Source: Nageia nagi
Taxonomy: Eukaryota; Pinophyta
Direction: 5' to 3'
Length of the DNA stretch: 64,000 nt
Assembly (NCBI GenBank): GCA_050084985.1
Contig: JBITNC010000001.1
Coordinates: forward strand, 25,420,001-25,484,000
Shown in pieces: positions 35,201-46,990 of the stretch. The notes beneath the pieces were generated by a model. That model ran no database searches, was not told the DNA's origin, and worked only from the letters and a program-made list of their open reading frames with translations. A program made the translations under genes and the position numbers. Each line of letters opens with the position of its first letter. Positions within the stretch are counted from its first letter, which is position 1.

Positions 35201-36244
35201 AAAGACGTGGTCTTAATTCTCCTTTATGTGGATGATCTTCTCATAACAGGAAACAATATTGAAATCATCCAAGAGTGCATATCCAAACTGAAGGCAACAT
35301 TTGAAATGACTGATCTAGGTCTATTGCATTACTATCTTGGAATGCAAGTATACCAACACAAAGATTGTACTTATCTTAGTCAATCTAAGTATATATCAGA
35401 CATCTTGTAAAAGTTTGGAATGGAGGAGTGTAGATATGTTGCAATACCTGTTTCTCCTGGAATCATTGTATCACTGAGCTCAGATTCTCAGCTGGCCGAT
35501 GCTACAGCTTATAGGCAATTGATCGGTAGTCTTCTGTATCTGACTATCTCTCGTCTTGATATTGCCTTTGCAGTGAATCTGATGGCACGACTCATGCAAA
35601 AACAATATGTTGAACACCTCAATGCTGTGAAGCAAATCTTGAGGTATGTGGCAGGGACAAAGGATCTTGCTCTTAAGTATTCCAAAGTGCCCTCAATTGT
35701 TCTCTCAAGGTTCTCAGATTCTGATTATGGGGGAGATAGAGATGACAGAAAATCAACCTCTGCATATGTGTTCAGCATTGGTTCAGGTGCTATCTCTTGG
35801 GCTTCCAAGAAGCAACCTATTGTGACTCTTTCTACCACTGAAGCTGAATATCGAGCCATGTCTGTTGCCGCCCAAGAAGCTATTTGGCTAAGACATCTTT
35901 TGAATGAAATTGGGTATAAGCAAAATGGCCCATCTCTTATTTCTTCAGATAATCAATCGGCTATCTCTTTGGCTAAGAATCCTGTGTTCCATCAGTTAAC
36001 CAAACATGTGGAAATCCAAGCCCATTTTATCAGGGAGAAGGTTCTAGATGACATCATACACTTGGAGTATTGTCCATCTACTGAAAACTCTGCTGATATA
36101 TTCACTAAGCCCCTTCCTGAAGCTCAATTCAGCAAGCTTAGGGATTCTCTCGGGTTGGTGAAGTTATCATCAAGGGGAGTGAAGTTTGAACCTTTGTTAA
36201 TGATGACAACTTCACCTCTAAGAGGCTCTTTTGTTGTTGTATAG
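32294..36244 (+). pseudogene. Copia gag-pol of element A, one frame with six premature stops
   Basis: 1316 codons plus a final stop at 36242 share one frame without any frameshift. Premature stops lie at 32393, 33131, 33446, 34565, 34673 and 35408. Gag has the zinc knuckle CNFCGIFGHKEYDC (33078-33119). Protease has WIIDSGCTNHM (near 33240). Integrase has the H-H-C-C region (WHQRLGHLNHKS, CERCILGK), the D in FIDDFSRM, DNGGEY, and QQNGVAERKNRTI. RT has RLVAKGFAQKYGIDYEETFA, LDVKSAFLNG and the catalytic LLYVDDLLITG. RNase H has FSDSDYGGDRDDRKSTS and ADIFTKPL. Apart from the stops, all key residues look intact. Confidence 0.95.
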
Positions 36245-36258
36245 CATGTGTTGATTAT
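36245..36258. repeat. Left arm of a 14-bp inverted repeat
   Basis: CATGTGTTGATTAT, the perfect reverse complement of 36711-36724. It brackets the hairpin array. Confidence 0.9.
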
Positions 36259-36260
36259 GA

Positions 36261-36706
36261 TATACCTCCGTGGTAAGTTTGCTCTGCGTGACAAACTTGT
36301 TGTACATTTTTATACCTCCGTGGTAAGTTTGCTCTACGTGACAAACTTGTTGTACATTTTATACCTCCGTGGTGAGTTTGCTCTGTGTGAGAAACTTGTT
36401 GTACAAATTTTGAGCATATAATTAATATACCTCCGTGGTAAGTTCGCTCTGTGTGACGAACTTATTGTACATTCTATACCTCCGTGGTGAGTTTGCTCTG
36501 CGTGAGAAACTCATTGTACAATTTTGATGCTCTATACCTCCGTGGTGAGTTTGCTCTGCATGAGAAACTCATTGTACAATATTTGAGCATATAATTAATA
36601 TACCTCCATGGTAAGTTCGCTCTGCGTGATAAACTTGTTTTACATTCTATACCTCCGTGGTGAGTTTGCTCTGCGTGAGAAACTCGTTGTACAATTTTTA
36701 TGCTCT
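36261..36706 (+). repeat. Eight-unit hairpin array after pol, element A
   Basis: Eight imperfect units of about 48-67 bp, each starting tatacctccgtggt. Each unit has a potential stem-loop: AAGTTTG/CAAACTT (unit 1, 36275-36298), AAGTTCG/CGAACTT (unit 4, 36440-36463), GAGTTT/AAACTC (unit 5, 36489-36512). Changes in one stem arm are matched in the other. Units 4-6 and 7-8 show a higher-order order of long and short units. It lies in the 3' untranslated part of the element RNA. Confidence 0.9.
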
Positions 36707-36710
36707 ATTA

Positions 36711-36724
36711 ATAATCAACACATG
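36711..36724. repeat. Right arm of the 14-bp inverted repeat
   Basis: ATAATCAACACATG, the perfect complement of 36245-36258. Confidence 0.9.
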
Positions 36725-37179
36725 TCTATATACAACAGGTGACTATGAGTGATGGCTTAGCATCTCCGTGATGACTTATAGTGCACCATTAATCAGTTAT
36801 TTATAAGATAGCATTATTTGATTCTCTTATTTGAATATATGATGCATCTAACTGATTTTGTTCATAAGTTGCTTGTAGCATGCATGATCTTTTTTTTAGA
36901 AATGCAGGTTACTCACCTTGTGAAAGCAAGCTCATGGAGACTCACATGTCAGCTTAAAGTTGATCGACTACTATGTACAGTGAAACCAATTATGGTTAAT
37001 GATTGTATTGTAAACCATTTTGTCAAATGGTAATGTAGTGAGTCTCATACTAGTTCTCAAAAATATTCTCAAATATGTAAATGTTCTCATCTCCACTTGT
37101 ATCTCTATGGAGGAGAACTCTCTCTTACTCTTTCTCTTCTTTCTTCTATGCTTTATCCCAATATTGCATTAAGGGGGAG

Positions 37180-37689
37180 TGTTAGAATTTGTAATGAAAT
37201 ATTGTGAATATCTAAACTCCTTGTAAGTTCAATTAATCACTTAAAGGATATGTAGATACCTTAAGGGATTAATTGAATTCTTTATTATGTGTGGACTTTG
37301 ACCTAACCATGGGGTTAGTTGGTAGGTTAAAGTTAGGTCACACATTTAATGTAACCCTAACCTTACCCTTGGGTTAAAGGGAGGTTAGGGAGGTGCTCTC
37401 AAGCTATAAATAGAGGGCCTCTCCTCTTGTAAACACATCTAAGTTTTGGAGTAAGTTTACTCTACTTGGTTGTGTAGGAGAGAGCAAGAGAATAGTTGTA
37501 AGAGAGACATAGATTGAGAAATAGAGAACTAGTTGTGGATGTACTCCCAAGGAGGGAGGAACCACATTATATTGGTGTCATATTGTGTGAATGATGTTCT
37601 TAGAATTATAGATGTGTTATTTTGTGTACACTTGAGTTTTCTAGTCTTAGGTCCTAGAGGATTTGTTTAGATATAGTTCAAATCCTTCA
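37180..37689 (+). repeat. 3' LTR of element A (510 bp)
   Basis: Three differences from 28223-28732 by direct reading. It follows the purine tract at 37171-37179. Confidence 0.96.
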
Positions 37690-37694
37690 CTTCT

Positions 37695-38393
37695 AGCCAT
37701 ATTATTCAAGGTTCTATTCTTTCTTTCAGCCACTCCATTTTGTTGTGGTGTGTATGCACTTGTTAATTGCCTTTTAATTCCACAATTATTACAAAAATTG
37801 AAGAATTCATTGGAACAAAATTCACCTCCTCTATCACTTCTTAAACACTTGATTGCATACCCACTTTCATTTTCCACTTTTATTTTGAATTCTTTGAATT
37901 TATCAAATGTCTCATCTTTAGTTTTCAAGAAGTACACCCAACACATTCTTGAAAAATCATCAATGAAAGTGAGGAAGTAGTAGTTCTTACCAAGACTTTG
38001 AGTTTGCATAGGTCCACACAAATCACTATGCACCAATTGTAGGGGATAGGAAGCCCTCCATGCTTGATCTTTTGGAAAGCTTTCTCTTGAATGCTTTCCC
38101 AATACACATCCTTCACAAATCTTCTTTGGATCATCTACTTTTGGAAGCCCATAAACCATCTCTTGAGAATCCAATGTCTTCAAACTTGAGAAATTTAAAT
38201 GCCCATATCTCAAGTGCCACAACCAATTTTTATTATCAATAGCCACATGTGCAAAATTGGTACCATTGCTCCCCAAATTTGGAGGGAACAATCTATTTTT
38301 GGTCATTGGAATAGTAGTAACAAGCCTATTCCTACTATCAAAAATCTTGCAAGCATTCTTTGCAAATAAAAGACTATAATTGTGCTCCATCAT
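37695..38393 (-). pseudogene. Pre-integrase and integrase N-terminal part of element B, split by element A
   Basis: Open frame with the H-H-C-C zinc region (WLWHLRYGHLNFSS, CEGCVLGKHSRESF), the FIDDFSRMCWVYFL and SDRGGEF catalytic stretches and QQNGVAERKNRTL with the catalytic glutamate. It is cut off by element A at 37694, a few codons after this glutamate, and resumes in frame at 28217. Removing A and one copy of cttct makes the junction continuous, which proves the insertion point. Confidence 0.93.
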
Positions 38394-39538
38394 TTAACCA
38401 ACACTCAAGAGATTATGCTTCAAATTGGGAATATGATAAACATCCTTTACCTTCTTAATACCTTCTTTGGTGTGCACATCCATAGCTCCAATGCCTTCAA
38501 CATGCAAGGCTTTATCATCTCCAAGAGTGATCTTGGACTTATATGAGTTGTTGATTGAAGAAAATAATTCTCCATTACCAGTCATATGATTGCTACAACC
38601 AGTATCAAGAAGCCATGTTTGTCCCATGCTTTGATCAAATTTTCCATATGACAAGAAGAGTGAAGAAGGCTCTCCTTCCTCTCCATAGTTTGCACTCTCC
38701 TTTGCTTCATTTGCAGCCTTTGTTCTACACTCTTTCTCAAAGTGTCCATATTTATGGCAATAGTAACATTGCTTGTTACTTTTATCACCTCTTCCACTTC
38801 CTCTACCTTGAGGACCTTTTCTTCCTCTTCCTCTAAAGAGAGATCTTCCTCTACCTCTTCCATGGCCTTTGGCTTGGCCACTAGTTTCACCCTCTTTGGA
38901 TGAAAAAGCTTTTTCTTCCATGCCTCCAAGATGTGGAGTTGAAGAAAACCTTTCCTCATGAGACATTAATGATCCTATGAGCTGATCATAGGTGAGAGTA
39001 GATAGATCCTTAATCTCCTCAATCACAATGGAGACTTGGGTCCACTTGGGCAAAAGTGTTCTCAACACCTTTTTGATAATCACCTCATTCTCTACTTCTT
39101 CTCCAAGAGCTCTCATTTTGTCTACACAAATCTTGGCTCTCAAATAATAGTCTCCAACCTTCTCATCTTGACATTTTCAAACTCCATTTTGAGAGTTTGC
39201 AACCTCACTTGCTTGACTTGTTTGCTACCTTCATAACTTTCCTTCAAGACTTTCCAAGCTTCTTGGGCTGAAGTGCAACTTGTGATTCTTAGATAAATGG
39301 ATTCATCTAAGGTAGCTTGAATGAAGTACATTACCATGCTATTCTTCTTTTGTGCCTCCTTTAAGGTTTGCTTTTGGGCAGCTGGAACTAGACTCCAATC
39401 AGTAGGTTCATCATAGCCTTCTTCTATGATATCCTAATAGCCTTTACCAATGAGCAAATGCCTCATTTTGGTAGACCAATAATCATAGTTCTCTCCTTTG
39501 AATTATGGAATTAGAACATTCCCATTTGAATTTGCCAT
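38394..39538 (-). pseudogene. Gag and protease of element B
   Basis: Starts at the ATG at 39536-39538 and reads as copia gag. A stop lies about a dozen codons in and a frame break falls near 39140, after which the frame stays open to 38394. Visible are AWKVLKESYEGSKQV (39140-39337), a glycine- and arginine-rich basic stretch (GRGRGRSLFRGRGRKG, near 38850), the zinc knuckle CYYCHKYGHFEKEC and the protease WLLDTGCSNHMTG. The frame ends with NLLSVG at a stop just before the pre-integrase region. Confidence 0.88.
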
Positions 39539-39655
39539 TGCTACAATCACAATTGACAATCTTCTTCCAAGAGTTGTTGGATCCTCCTCAACTGAAGCTT
39601 TCAAAACTTCATACAAGTCACCTCACTCACTACTCAATCCCAATAGATTGAACTA

Positions 39656-39667
39656 GCTCTGATACCA
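39656..39667 (-). other. Primer binding site, element B
   Basis: TGGTATCAGAGC on the minus strand, three bases inside the 5' LTR. Confidence 0.92.
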
Positions 39668-39670
39668 CAA

Positions 39671-40152
39671 TGAGAGAAATAATGGAGCTTACTGTCCATG
39701 GTTTATTGATGTCAATATATAGCCTTGGGTTCTCAACAACGAAATCCATAAGGTTTACAAACTTACAAACAAGAAGTTAGAGAATTTACTATTCTCAACA
39801 ACACTACAACCATAGCCATCTCAGTCCAGGAGAAGTAGCTAAACATGAGATAACAATACTCCAAACATAGCTTAAAACATGCCTAATACTATAACAAACA
39901 AACCCCTAAAATATGAAGACAAAACAAATAATAACAAGAAAGTTGTTACAAAAACAAACTCATTCTGCCCACACACTATCATTTTCTCTACATAGCGATC
40001 TTATAGGATCAGCAACAATAGGTGGCGATCGACGATAATGACGATCGGTGGTGATCGATGGCGATCGACGACAATCGATGGTGACCTCTGTCATAGGCGG
40101 ATTTATTCCAGAACATTTTAAAAACACATATTATGGAGTCAAAACTCCAACA
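39671..40152 (-). repeat. 5' LTR of element B (482 bp)
   Basis: TG...CA. It lacks about 20 bp of the GATCG-rich part compared with the 3' LTR. Confidence 0.93.
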
Positions 40153-40460
40153 ACAGTGCTAGATTGACCAAAATAAAGCATGCACATATGAATTCCTCAC
40201 ATATGGATAACTGAATAGTGCTAAAAGAACATAAGATTTTCTCACATATGGATAATTGAATAGTGTTATATTGATCAAAATAAAGCATGCAATATGAGTT
40301 CCTCACATATGGATAATTGAATAGTGCTAAAAGACACATAAGAGTTCCTCACACATGGATAACTAAATAATGCTAGATTGGCCAATCTTTTACTTTAAAA
40401 ATTTATACAATAAGTTTCTCATGTAGAGCAAACTTACCACGAAAGTGTAAAACAAAATCA
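40153..40460 (-). repeat. Element C 3' repeat region, part 2
   Basis: Four to five units of the ttcctcacatatggataa type, then a stem-loop AAGTTT/AAACTT at 40412-40435 that matches the hairpins of element A. It continues the array at 25310-25430 across element B. Confidence 0.75.
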
Positions 40461-40527
40461 ACACTATACAACAAAAATATTCTTAGAGGTGAAGTTATCA
40501 TCATAAACATGAATTCAAAATAATAAT

Positions 40528-41925
40528 TCAAACTTCACTTCCCCTTAAGGGCAACTTCATCAACTTGATAATGTTTCTAAGCTCATAAAACTGAGCTTCC
40601 AAGATGGGGTTGGTGAATAAATCAACGGAGTTCAAGGTGGATGGATAATACTCCAGATGTATGATGCCATCAAGAACCTTCTTCTTGATAAAATGGGCAT
40701 GGATTTCCATATGTTTTATTCTCTGATAAAACATAAGATTCTTAGCCAAAAAAATAACCAACTGATTATCTGAAGAAATCAAAGATGAGCCACCTTGATC
40801 ATACCTAATTTCTTTTAGAAGATGCCTTAGCCAAATGGCTTCCTAGGCTACAATAATCATGGCACAGTATTCAACTTATGTGGTGGAAAGAGAAATAGTA
40901 GGCTACTTCTTGAAAGCCCAAAAAATAGCACCTGAACCAATGCTAAACACATACGTAGAGGTCAATTTTTTATCATCTCTATTTCTTCCATAGTCAAAAT
41001 CTAAGAATCTAGAGAGAATAAACGAGGGTAACTTGAAATACTTGAGAGCAAGATCTTTAGTCTTTGTAACATATCTTAAAATTTGCTTAACAGCATTGAG
41101 GTGCTCAACATAAGGTTTCTATATGAATCATGCCATTAAATTCACTGCAAAGGCGATATCTGGCTTGGATATAGTCAAATACAAAAGACTACTAGTTAAT
41201 TGCCTATAAGCTGTAGCATCAATCAACTGAGAGTTGGAATTCAAAGAAATAGTGATTCCAAGAGAGACTGGGATCACAACATATTTACACTCCTCCATTT
41301 CAAACTTCTATAAGATGTCTGATATATACTTAGATTGATTGAGGTAAGTATAATCCTTGTATTGATACATTTGCATTCCAAGATAGTTGTGCAAGAGATT
41401 AAAATCAATCATTTCAAATATTAAAAGATCATCCACATAAGGAAGAATCAAGACCATGTTTTTTTCTTGATTGAGCATATATAAATCAGAGTCAAAAAAA
41501 TACTTAAAAAATCTAATGTTTATAAAGTACTTTAAAATCTTTCTATACCAAGCTCTAGGTGCTTGCTTAAGTCCATATAATGACTTCTTTAGCTTGAACA
41601 TAAAAGACTCTTTACCTTCCATAATAAACCCTTCTAGTTGATTCATGAAGATTTTCATATTTAAGTCACCATTGAGATATGCACTCTTAATATCAAGTTG
41701 AAAAACTTTCCATCCTTGAGCTATAGAAAGAGCAAATATAACTCTCATAGTAGGCATCTTTACCTTGGAAGCAAAAGTTTCCTCATAATCTACACTGTAT
41801 TTCTGAGCAAAACCTTCGACTACTAACCTTACCTTATATTTTTTAATATCTTCAACTAAATTGAATTTGATCTTATAGACCCACTTATTACCAGTCATAT
41901 TTTTCTCATTGGAATAGGGAACCAA
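40528..41925 (-). pseudogene. RT and RNase H of element C
   Basis: The piece 41308-41925 is RT with KSAYLNGDLNMKIFM, KKSLYGLKQAPRAWY and PYVDDLLIF. Directly after this the frame jumps to MIDFNLLHNYLGMQ, so about 20 residues present in A and E are missing. RNase H follows through stops, ending in the open piece 40528-40782 with SSDNQLVIFLAKN and a degraded LFTNPI. Confidence 0.85.
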
Positions 41926-42081
41926 GTCCTAAGTTTTATTTTTCATAAGTGCCTCATACTCCATTTTCATGGCTTCCATCCAGCACTCATGCTTAGAAGC
42001 TTCTTTGAATGTTAAGGGTTCATGTTTGCTATCCATCTTGGTAATTAAAAATTTATTCAAGGTCATGCTCCTTATTACTCT

Positions 42082-43500
42082 TTATGTTAAAGAATTTTGT
42101 TTATGAGGTAACTTGCCAATATCAATATCTAACCAGCTAGGAGCAACTGAAATGTCTTCTGAATCATCAACATTCTCATTTGAAGTAGATTCTGTAGGAA
42201 GTTCATTGAACTTTACATCCCTTGAAATAAACATGATTTTGTAGGATGGAGAGTAGAACCTGTAGCCTTTGTGCTGACTATCATAACCCATAAAGATGCA
42301 TTTTTTATCTCTTTTATCTAATTTTTTTCTTTTTTTAGAAATAATGTAGAAGAAGGCTTCACAACTAAACACCTTAAGGTGTGAAATGTTAGGTTTTGTT
42401 TCTGATCATACCTCAAAAGGAGTTTTACCCTGAATAATTTTTATGGGATACCTATTAAAGATGTAAATATAGTGCTCATAGCTTCACCCCATAAGAAATT
42501 GGAAATATTACCTAGCATGCATTTAGCCATCTCCATAATTATCTTTTTTTTTCGGTAACACCATTCTATTGAGGAGTGTAAAGAATTGTAAATTACCTTT
42601 TGATTCTATACTTAGCACAATAGTCATTGAACTCATTGCTATTATATTCTCTCCCATTATTTGATATCAACATTTTGATTTTAAGGTTAGTTTGATTCTC
42701 AATAAAGGTCTTAAAAACTTTAAAACTCTCAAAGGTTTGATTCTTATGCTCAAGTAGATACTCAAAGGTCATCCTACTAAAATCATCAATGAAGGTTAAG
42801 ATGTAAGATGCTCCTTTAAACGAATTAGTTTGAAATGAATCCGTCAAATCTGAATACACAAGTTGAAGAGGTTAAGATGCTCTTGTTACCTTATCTTTTT
42901 CAAACTTTTATCTATACATCTAACTGAGAATGCACTTCTCGTATAGAATAACCGAAGAAAAAATTGAAGGCAAACCTTTCACAAGTTCTTGGTCTTTCAT
43001 GACTTGAATACTCTTATGGTTAAAGTGCCCTAGATGATGGTGCAAAATATTACCTCTAGAACACACACTAGAAGTAAGACACAACTTAAATGGAAACTTG
43101 ATCCATAATGTAGAGGTTATCTTTTATAGATTCTTTAACTAAAGTGGTAAGTCCTTTCTTAATACATTAGGATTGAGAGTTGAACTCAAAAAAGTACCTT
43201 TTTTTAGCTACTTGGATCATGAAGAGAAGGTTCATTCTAAGCTTAAGAACATAAAGAACATTTTCAAAAACCTTTTCATGAATTAGCACACTCCTAATTC
43301 CTCGAAATTTAAGGTTAGAGTTATCACTTATCAAAACTGCATCTTTTCTATACTTGTGAAAGTTCTCAAACTTTTTCTTTTCAAAGCATAGGTGATTAGT
43401 GCAACCAGATTCAACAATTCAATCAAATGAAAAAGAGAGATATGAAGTAAAGTATCGTAGCAAAATCAACATGAATATTCTTCTTTCCTTTTAGTTATTT
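42082..43500 (-). pseudogene. Integrase and protease region of element C
   Basis: Integrase core at 42593-42859 (FIDDFSRMTFEYLLEHKNQTF, with SNNGREYNSNEF, where the family's D-N-G-G-E is changed) and the linker at 42082-42372 (DKKCIFMGYDSQHKGYRFYS). The zinc region and protease at 42900-43450 survive only as fragments. Many stops. Confidence 0.8.
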
Positions 43501-44440
43501 ATATTTCCATTACTTTTATTCTTTTTCTCTTTTTTTTGTAGGAATCAACTTCTTTATGACCTTGAATGCCATAATAGTTATAATTACTATCAAATTTTTT
43601 TTTAGGATATGGATTATTTGCTTTACTTTTTCCATTTTTTTACTTGAAATGATTATTATTACCATTATTCCTGCTATCGTGGTTATTATTTCTATTGTTC
43701 TTGTTGTTGTTGTAGCCATTACCTCTTTTCTTAAAACTTTTAGAAGAAGAAAGATAAAATTTCTTTTGATGGTTGAACTTCTACTTGAAAAGAGTTTTGA
43801 TTGCTCCAAGAGCAACATTATTATCCTTAGAAGAAGAAATCAACATCCTATTATTAAGGGTTTTCTCATGCTTCAAAAGGTACCTAGAAAGGTTTTCAAA
43901 TGATAAGACTTTTTTTCATCATCAAGCCTTGTTTCTATAAACTGTTACAAAGTTTTCAAATTTTGAAGAAAGGTTTTAAAGAATGATGAAGACCATAAAC
44001 TCATCATTGATCTAATTGCATCCATAAGCAACAAGTTAGGTCTTTAGATCAATGATTTTGTTCAAGTAGATGGTTACATTTTCATCTTCCCTTTGACAAG
44101 ATTGAAATAACTTTTGAAGAATGGTAAACCTTATTAAAAAGTTTGAACCAAGGTAAATTTCTTTAAGCTTATCCTAAGCTTTTTTTATCAAGGTTGAAGA
44201 GGAAATCATCAGGAGCACATCATCTAAAATTACATGGTAAATCATAGAAGTTACTAACTCATTCTTCATGTTGTAAGCCTGTAGTGCCTTCTCATCTGTA
44301 GGAGATACAAGGTTTTCATTCACTATTTATCAGAGGTTCTTTGCCTATAATTCAACTCTCATCTGTGGTTCTCAAATCCCAAAGTTAGAACCATAGAGAA
44401 TGTGTTTGGGTAAAAAGGATTATTCCATTTGCTACATAAT
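43501..44440 (-). pseudogene. Gag of element C
   Basis: Matches gag of A and D in several frames, with an asparagine- and lysine-rich tail around 43560-43820. Many stops and small indels. It ends upstream near 44435. Confidence 0.8.
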
Positions 44441-46560
44441 AATATGAAAAATAATAAGCATGTGGTTAACAACATTATATGTTAAGTTTTAACTAAGTAA
44501 AAAATACATATTAATTTTAACACAAAAGACATACATGATTTATTTTACAAGTGCAAATATTTTACAACTCAAATAATAATCCATGTATTTAAATACATTT
44601 CTTAACTCAAGAATCATAGATGTAGAGTGACATTATTGAGGTTTGTTTTCTTATCTAAAAATTAGACCTTCACCTGGATGCCCACACAAGAGGAGCCCAA
44701 GTACTACCAATCATCAACCAGTTCACCTTGGTCAATTTTATATTTTTTTCATAGAGAATTACCTATTATTTTTCAAGGTTATGATGTTTATTAGATCGAT
44801 CAAATTATTAATCTTGATTAGGTTTCAAGTTATCCTCTTAGGTTATCAAGATAATCCCTTAATGGACGTGCGGATATGTGGTATCATTACACACATACCT
44901 ATCCACCTATTAGAGTTAAATCCAGACCAACAGAGGACTTAGGGGCAATTGAGAAGTATGAACTTTTCATCATTTGGATCATTGAACTTAAAGGCTCCAA
45001 TCTGCCTGTCCTCACCTCATGGCTCGCCAAACAAGTCATGTTGCAAAATGTACATGCAAATGTGTTCATTTTAAGGGGTTGATTATTTCAATGTTTGCAT
45101 TTTTATTTGCATAAGCAAATAAAAAAATACGAAACATGAAGTAAAAAAGCATAAATAAAACATCATCCATTCCTAACTTGGAACTTAAGAGTCCAATGGG
45201 TTTTGTTTACTAACCCCTAAAGGACGTCTTTACATAGGTTCATAATTATCACAAGTTAAAAAATGATAAATACTTAAGCATAAGCATGTATTAATTCTAT
45301 GATTTGCATAAGTTAACTTTGCATAAAGGATAAAAACTCAACATATATTTAACTTAAAGAATTTAAGTCACAAGCAAACATCTTAAAAATATTTAATTCA
45401 TTAGCATGCAACATTAACTTAAAAATTAAGTTCTAAGCATGCAATTATTAACTTAAAATTTAAGTCCTAAGCATGTATCATTAACTTAAAATTTAAGTTA
45501 ACTTTGCATAAGAAACAAATTTAGGAAGTCATGCACAATTCCATATTTCCATATCTTAAAAATAAGTACTAAACATAATTACTAATCTTAAGCATGCATT
45601 AATATAAAAAAAATTAAAGTCCTTAGATATGCATTATTTGCAAAACATAAAGGTTTCTAAGTGATAAAAAATGTATTTTAATCATAAAGGATTTAAAGAT
45701 TTTAAGTAAATAAATTCACAAAAATCTTCCCCCTTTAACTTAAAATAATTATCATTTATCTTATAATGTTAAGTCTAAAAAAAAAATCCTTCCATAAAAT
45801 TACCTTCCCCTTTAAAAAAAAAGTACCAATACTTATTATATTTTCCAAGTGAATAAGGAATAAATAAGCCATCATTCTAAGTTTAGTTCAAGTTTGACAT
45901 AAATAAATGAACTATGACTCAAATTAAAGGAGAATGAAGGTGTATGGTTTATCCATTACTTGCAAGAAGGAGAAAGCATTTAATAGAAATGAAGCTACTA
46001 TTAAAAAAAACATAGGCTATTATTAAGAAAAAATATAGGCTACTATTAAAAAAATGAAGTAGCTTTTAAAAGTAAGGCAACCGAGAGAGGAGCGGAGAGG
46101 GGGCCTAAAGCAAAGGGAAGAAGGGTGGATGATAGGGAAGGATAGCTCTATTCGAGCAAAAAAAGGTCGAGGAGTGGTTGGGCACCATGATACCAAGAAA
46201 TGCATAGGTTGAGGCATGGAGCAAAGGGAACAACACGAAGATCAACATGGAGGGAAAAGGTCATGATCAGAAGGTTTCAACACATAGATCCACATGATGG
46301 TGGGAAAAAACATAAAACACGAGCAGGTTGGAGCCAAAAAATAGCTTCATGGAATTCGACTCTGCAAAGATTTTCCAACTGTGCATGGGGAAGTAAGAGG
46401 AGGGTGGAGAAGAAGCTGCGAAGGCCAATCAACATTGGATTTTACATTAGTTTGAGAGATTTTGATATGCTCATTCTTACAACGTGGTCACCACCTCACT
46501 CTCAATAGCTATCAACTGCAGGGTAGAGCTCACTCACTTAAAAAAGGACTTTTGTAATAC

Positions 46561-46601
<41 letters not shown>

Positions 46602-46975
46602 TATATTTTTTAAATAGTGCTCTCCTTTCTTTTTTTTTTAAAAAAAAATTATACCTTAAAAAATTGTAGCAAATTTTGAAATATTGTATTTGTAATATTA
46701 AAGATAATATAACAAAAAAAAGTATTCAATAACCCCATTTAAAAAAAATTGCAACTTAAGGGGTTACTAGGAAAAAAAATTACAATTTGTTAGGTATATT
46801 TTGCAAAAAGAAGGAACTAACGTATAAATAATAACATGTTAGTAGCAAAAAATGCAATATTCCAATAATAACTAAGAAGGAAGAATATTATACCTTCTCT
46901 TAGTTTAACCTCAACAAGTCCTCAAGATTTAAGGAAGAAGATCTCCAAGTTGTGGAAGAAGAGCCTCAACACCAA
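44441..46975 (-). other. Leader of element C
   Basis: About 2.5 kb between gag and the primer site. The conserved block is at 44640-45080. The rest is AT-rich with ATGCATTAACTTAA words. A GC-richer part at 46070-46530 stands where A and D have PPR sequence, but I could not find PPR motifs or a good tRNA-like segment here. An (AT)n run is at 46564-46605. Confidence 0.65.
46564..46605. repeat. (AT)n microsatellite
   Basis: About 40 bp of AT alternation. Confidence 0.9.
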
Positions 46976-46987
46976 GCTCTGATACTA
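46976..46987 (-). other. Primer binding site, element C
   Basis: TAGTATCAGAGC on the minus strand, one change from the initiator methionine tRNA complement. Confidence 0.85.
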
Positions 46988-46990
46988 ATT

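Larger units (their letters stand above)
28223..37689 (+). mobile_element. Copia element A, youngest, innermost of the nest
   Basis: A complete plus-strand copia, 9467 bp, flanked by a perfect 5-bp duplication cttct (28218-28222 and 37690-37694). The two 510-bp LTRs differ at 3 positions by my reading, so insertion is recent. Order: 5' LTR, primer site (28735-28746), 3.5-kb leader, gag-pol 32294-36244 in one frame, hairpin array 36261-36706, 3' region, purine tract (aagggggag, 37171-37179) and 3' LTR. Six premature stops make it non-coding for a full polyprotein, so any recent movement probably used proteins from another copy. Confidence 0.96.
25431..40152 (-). mobile_element. Copia element B, middle of the nest
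   Basis: A minus-strand copia of a separate family, inserted in the 3' repeat region of C. LTRs are 39671-40152 (482 bp) and 25431-25932 (502 bp), differing by roughly 6% plus indels in a GATCG-rich part. The flanks atagt (25426-25430) and acagt (40153-40157) are a 5-bp duplication with one change, and the two host halves join in the repeat pattern of C. The primer site is 39656-39667. Gag-pol runs 39538 to 25911 but is interrupted by element A between 37694 and 28223 inside integrase. Confidence 0.93.

Noticed and set aside
43516-43903. Long open frames on both strands in the asparagine-rich gag tail
   Set aside because: Simple-sequence effect in a decayed gag; the plus-strand frame is only the antisense reading.
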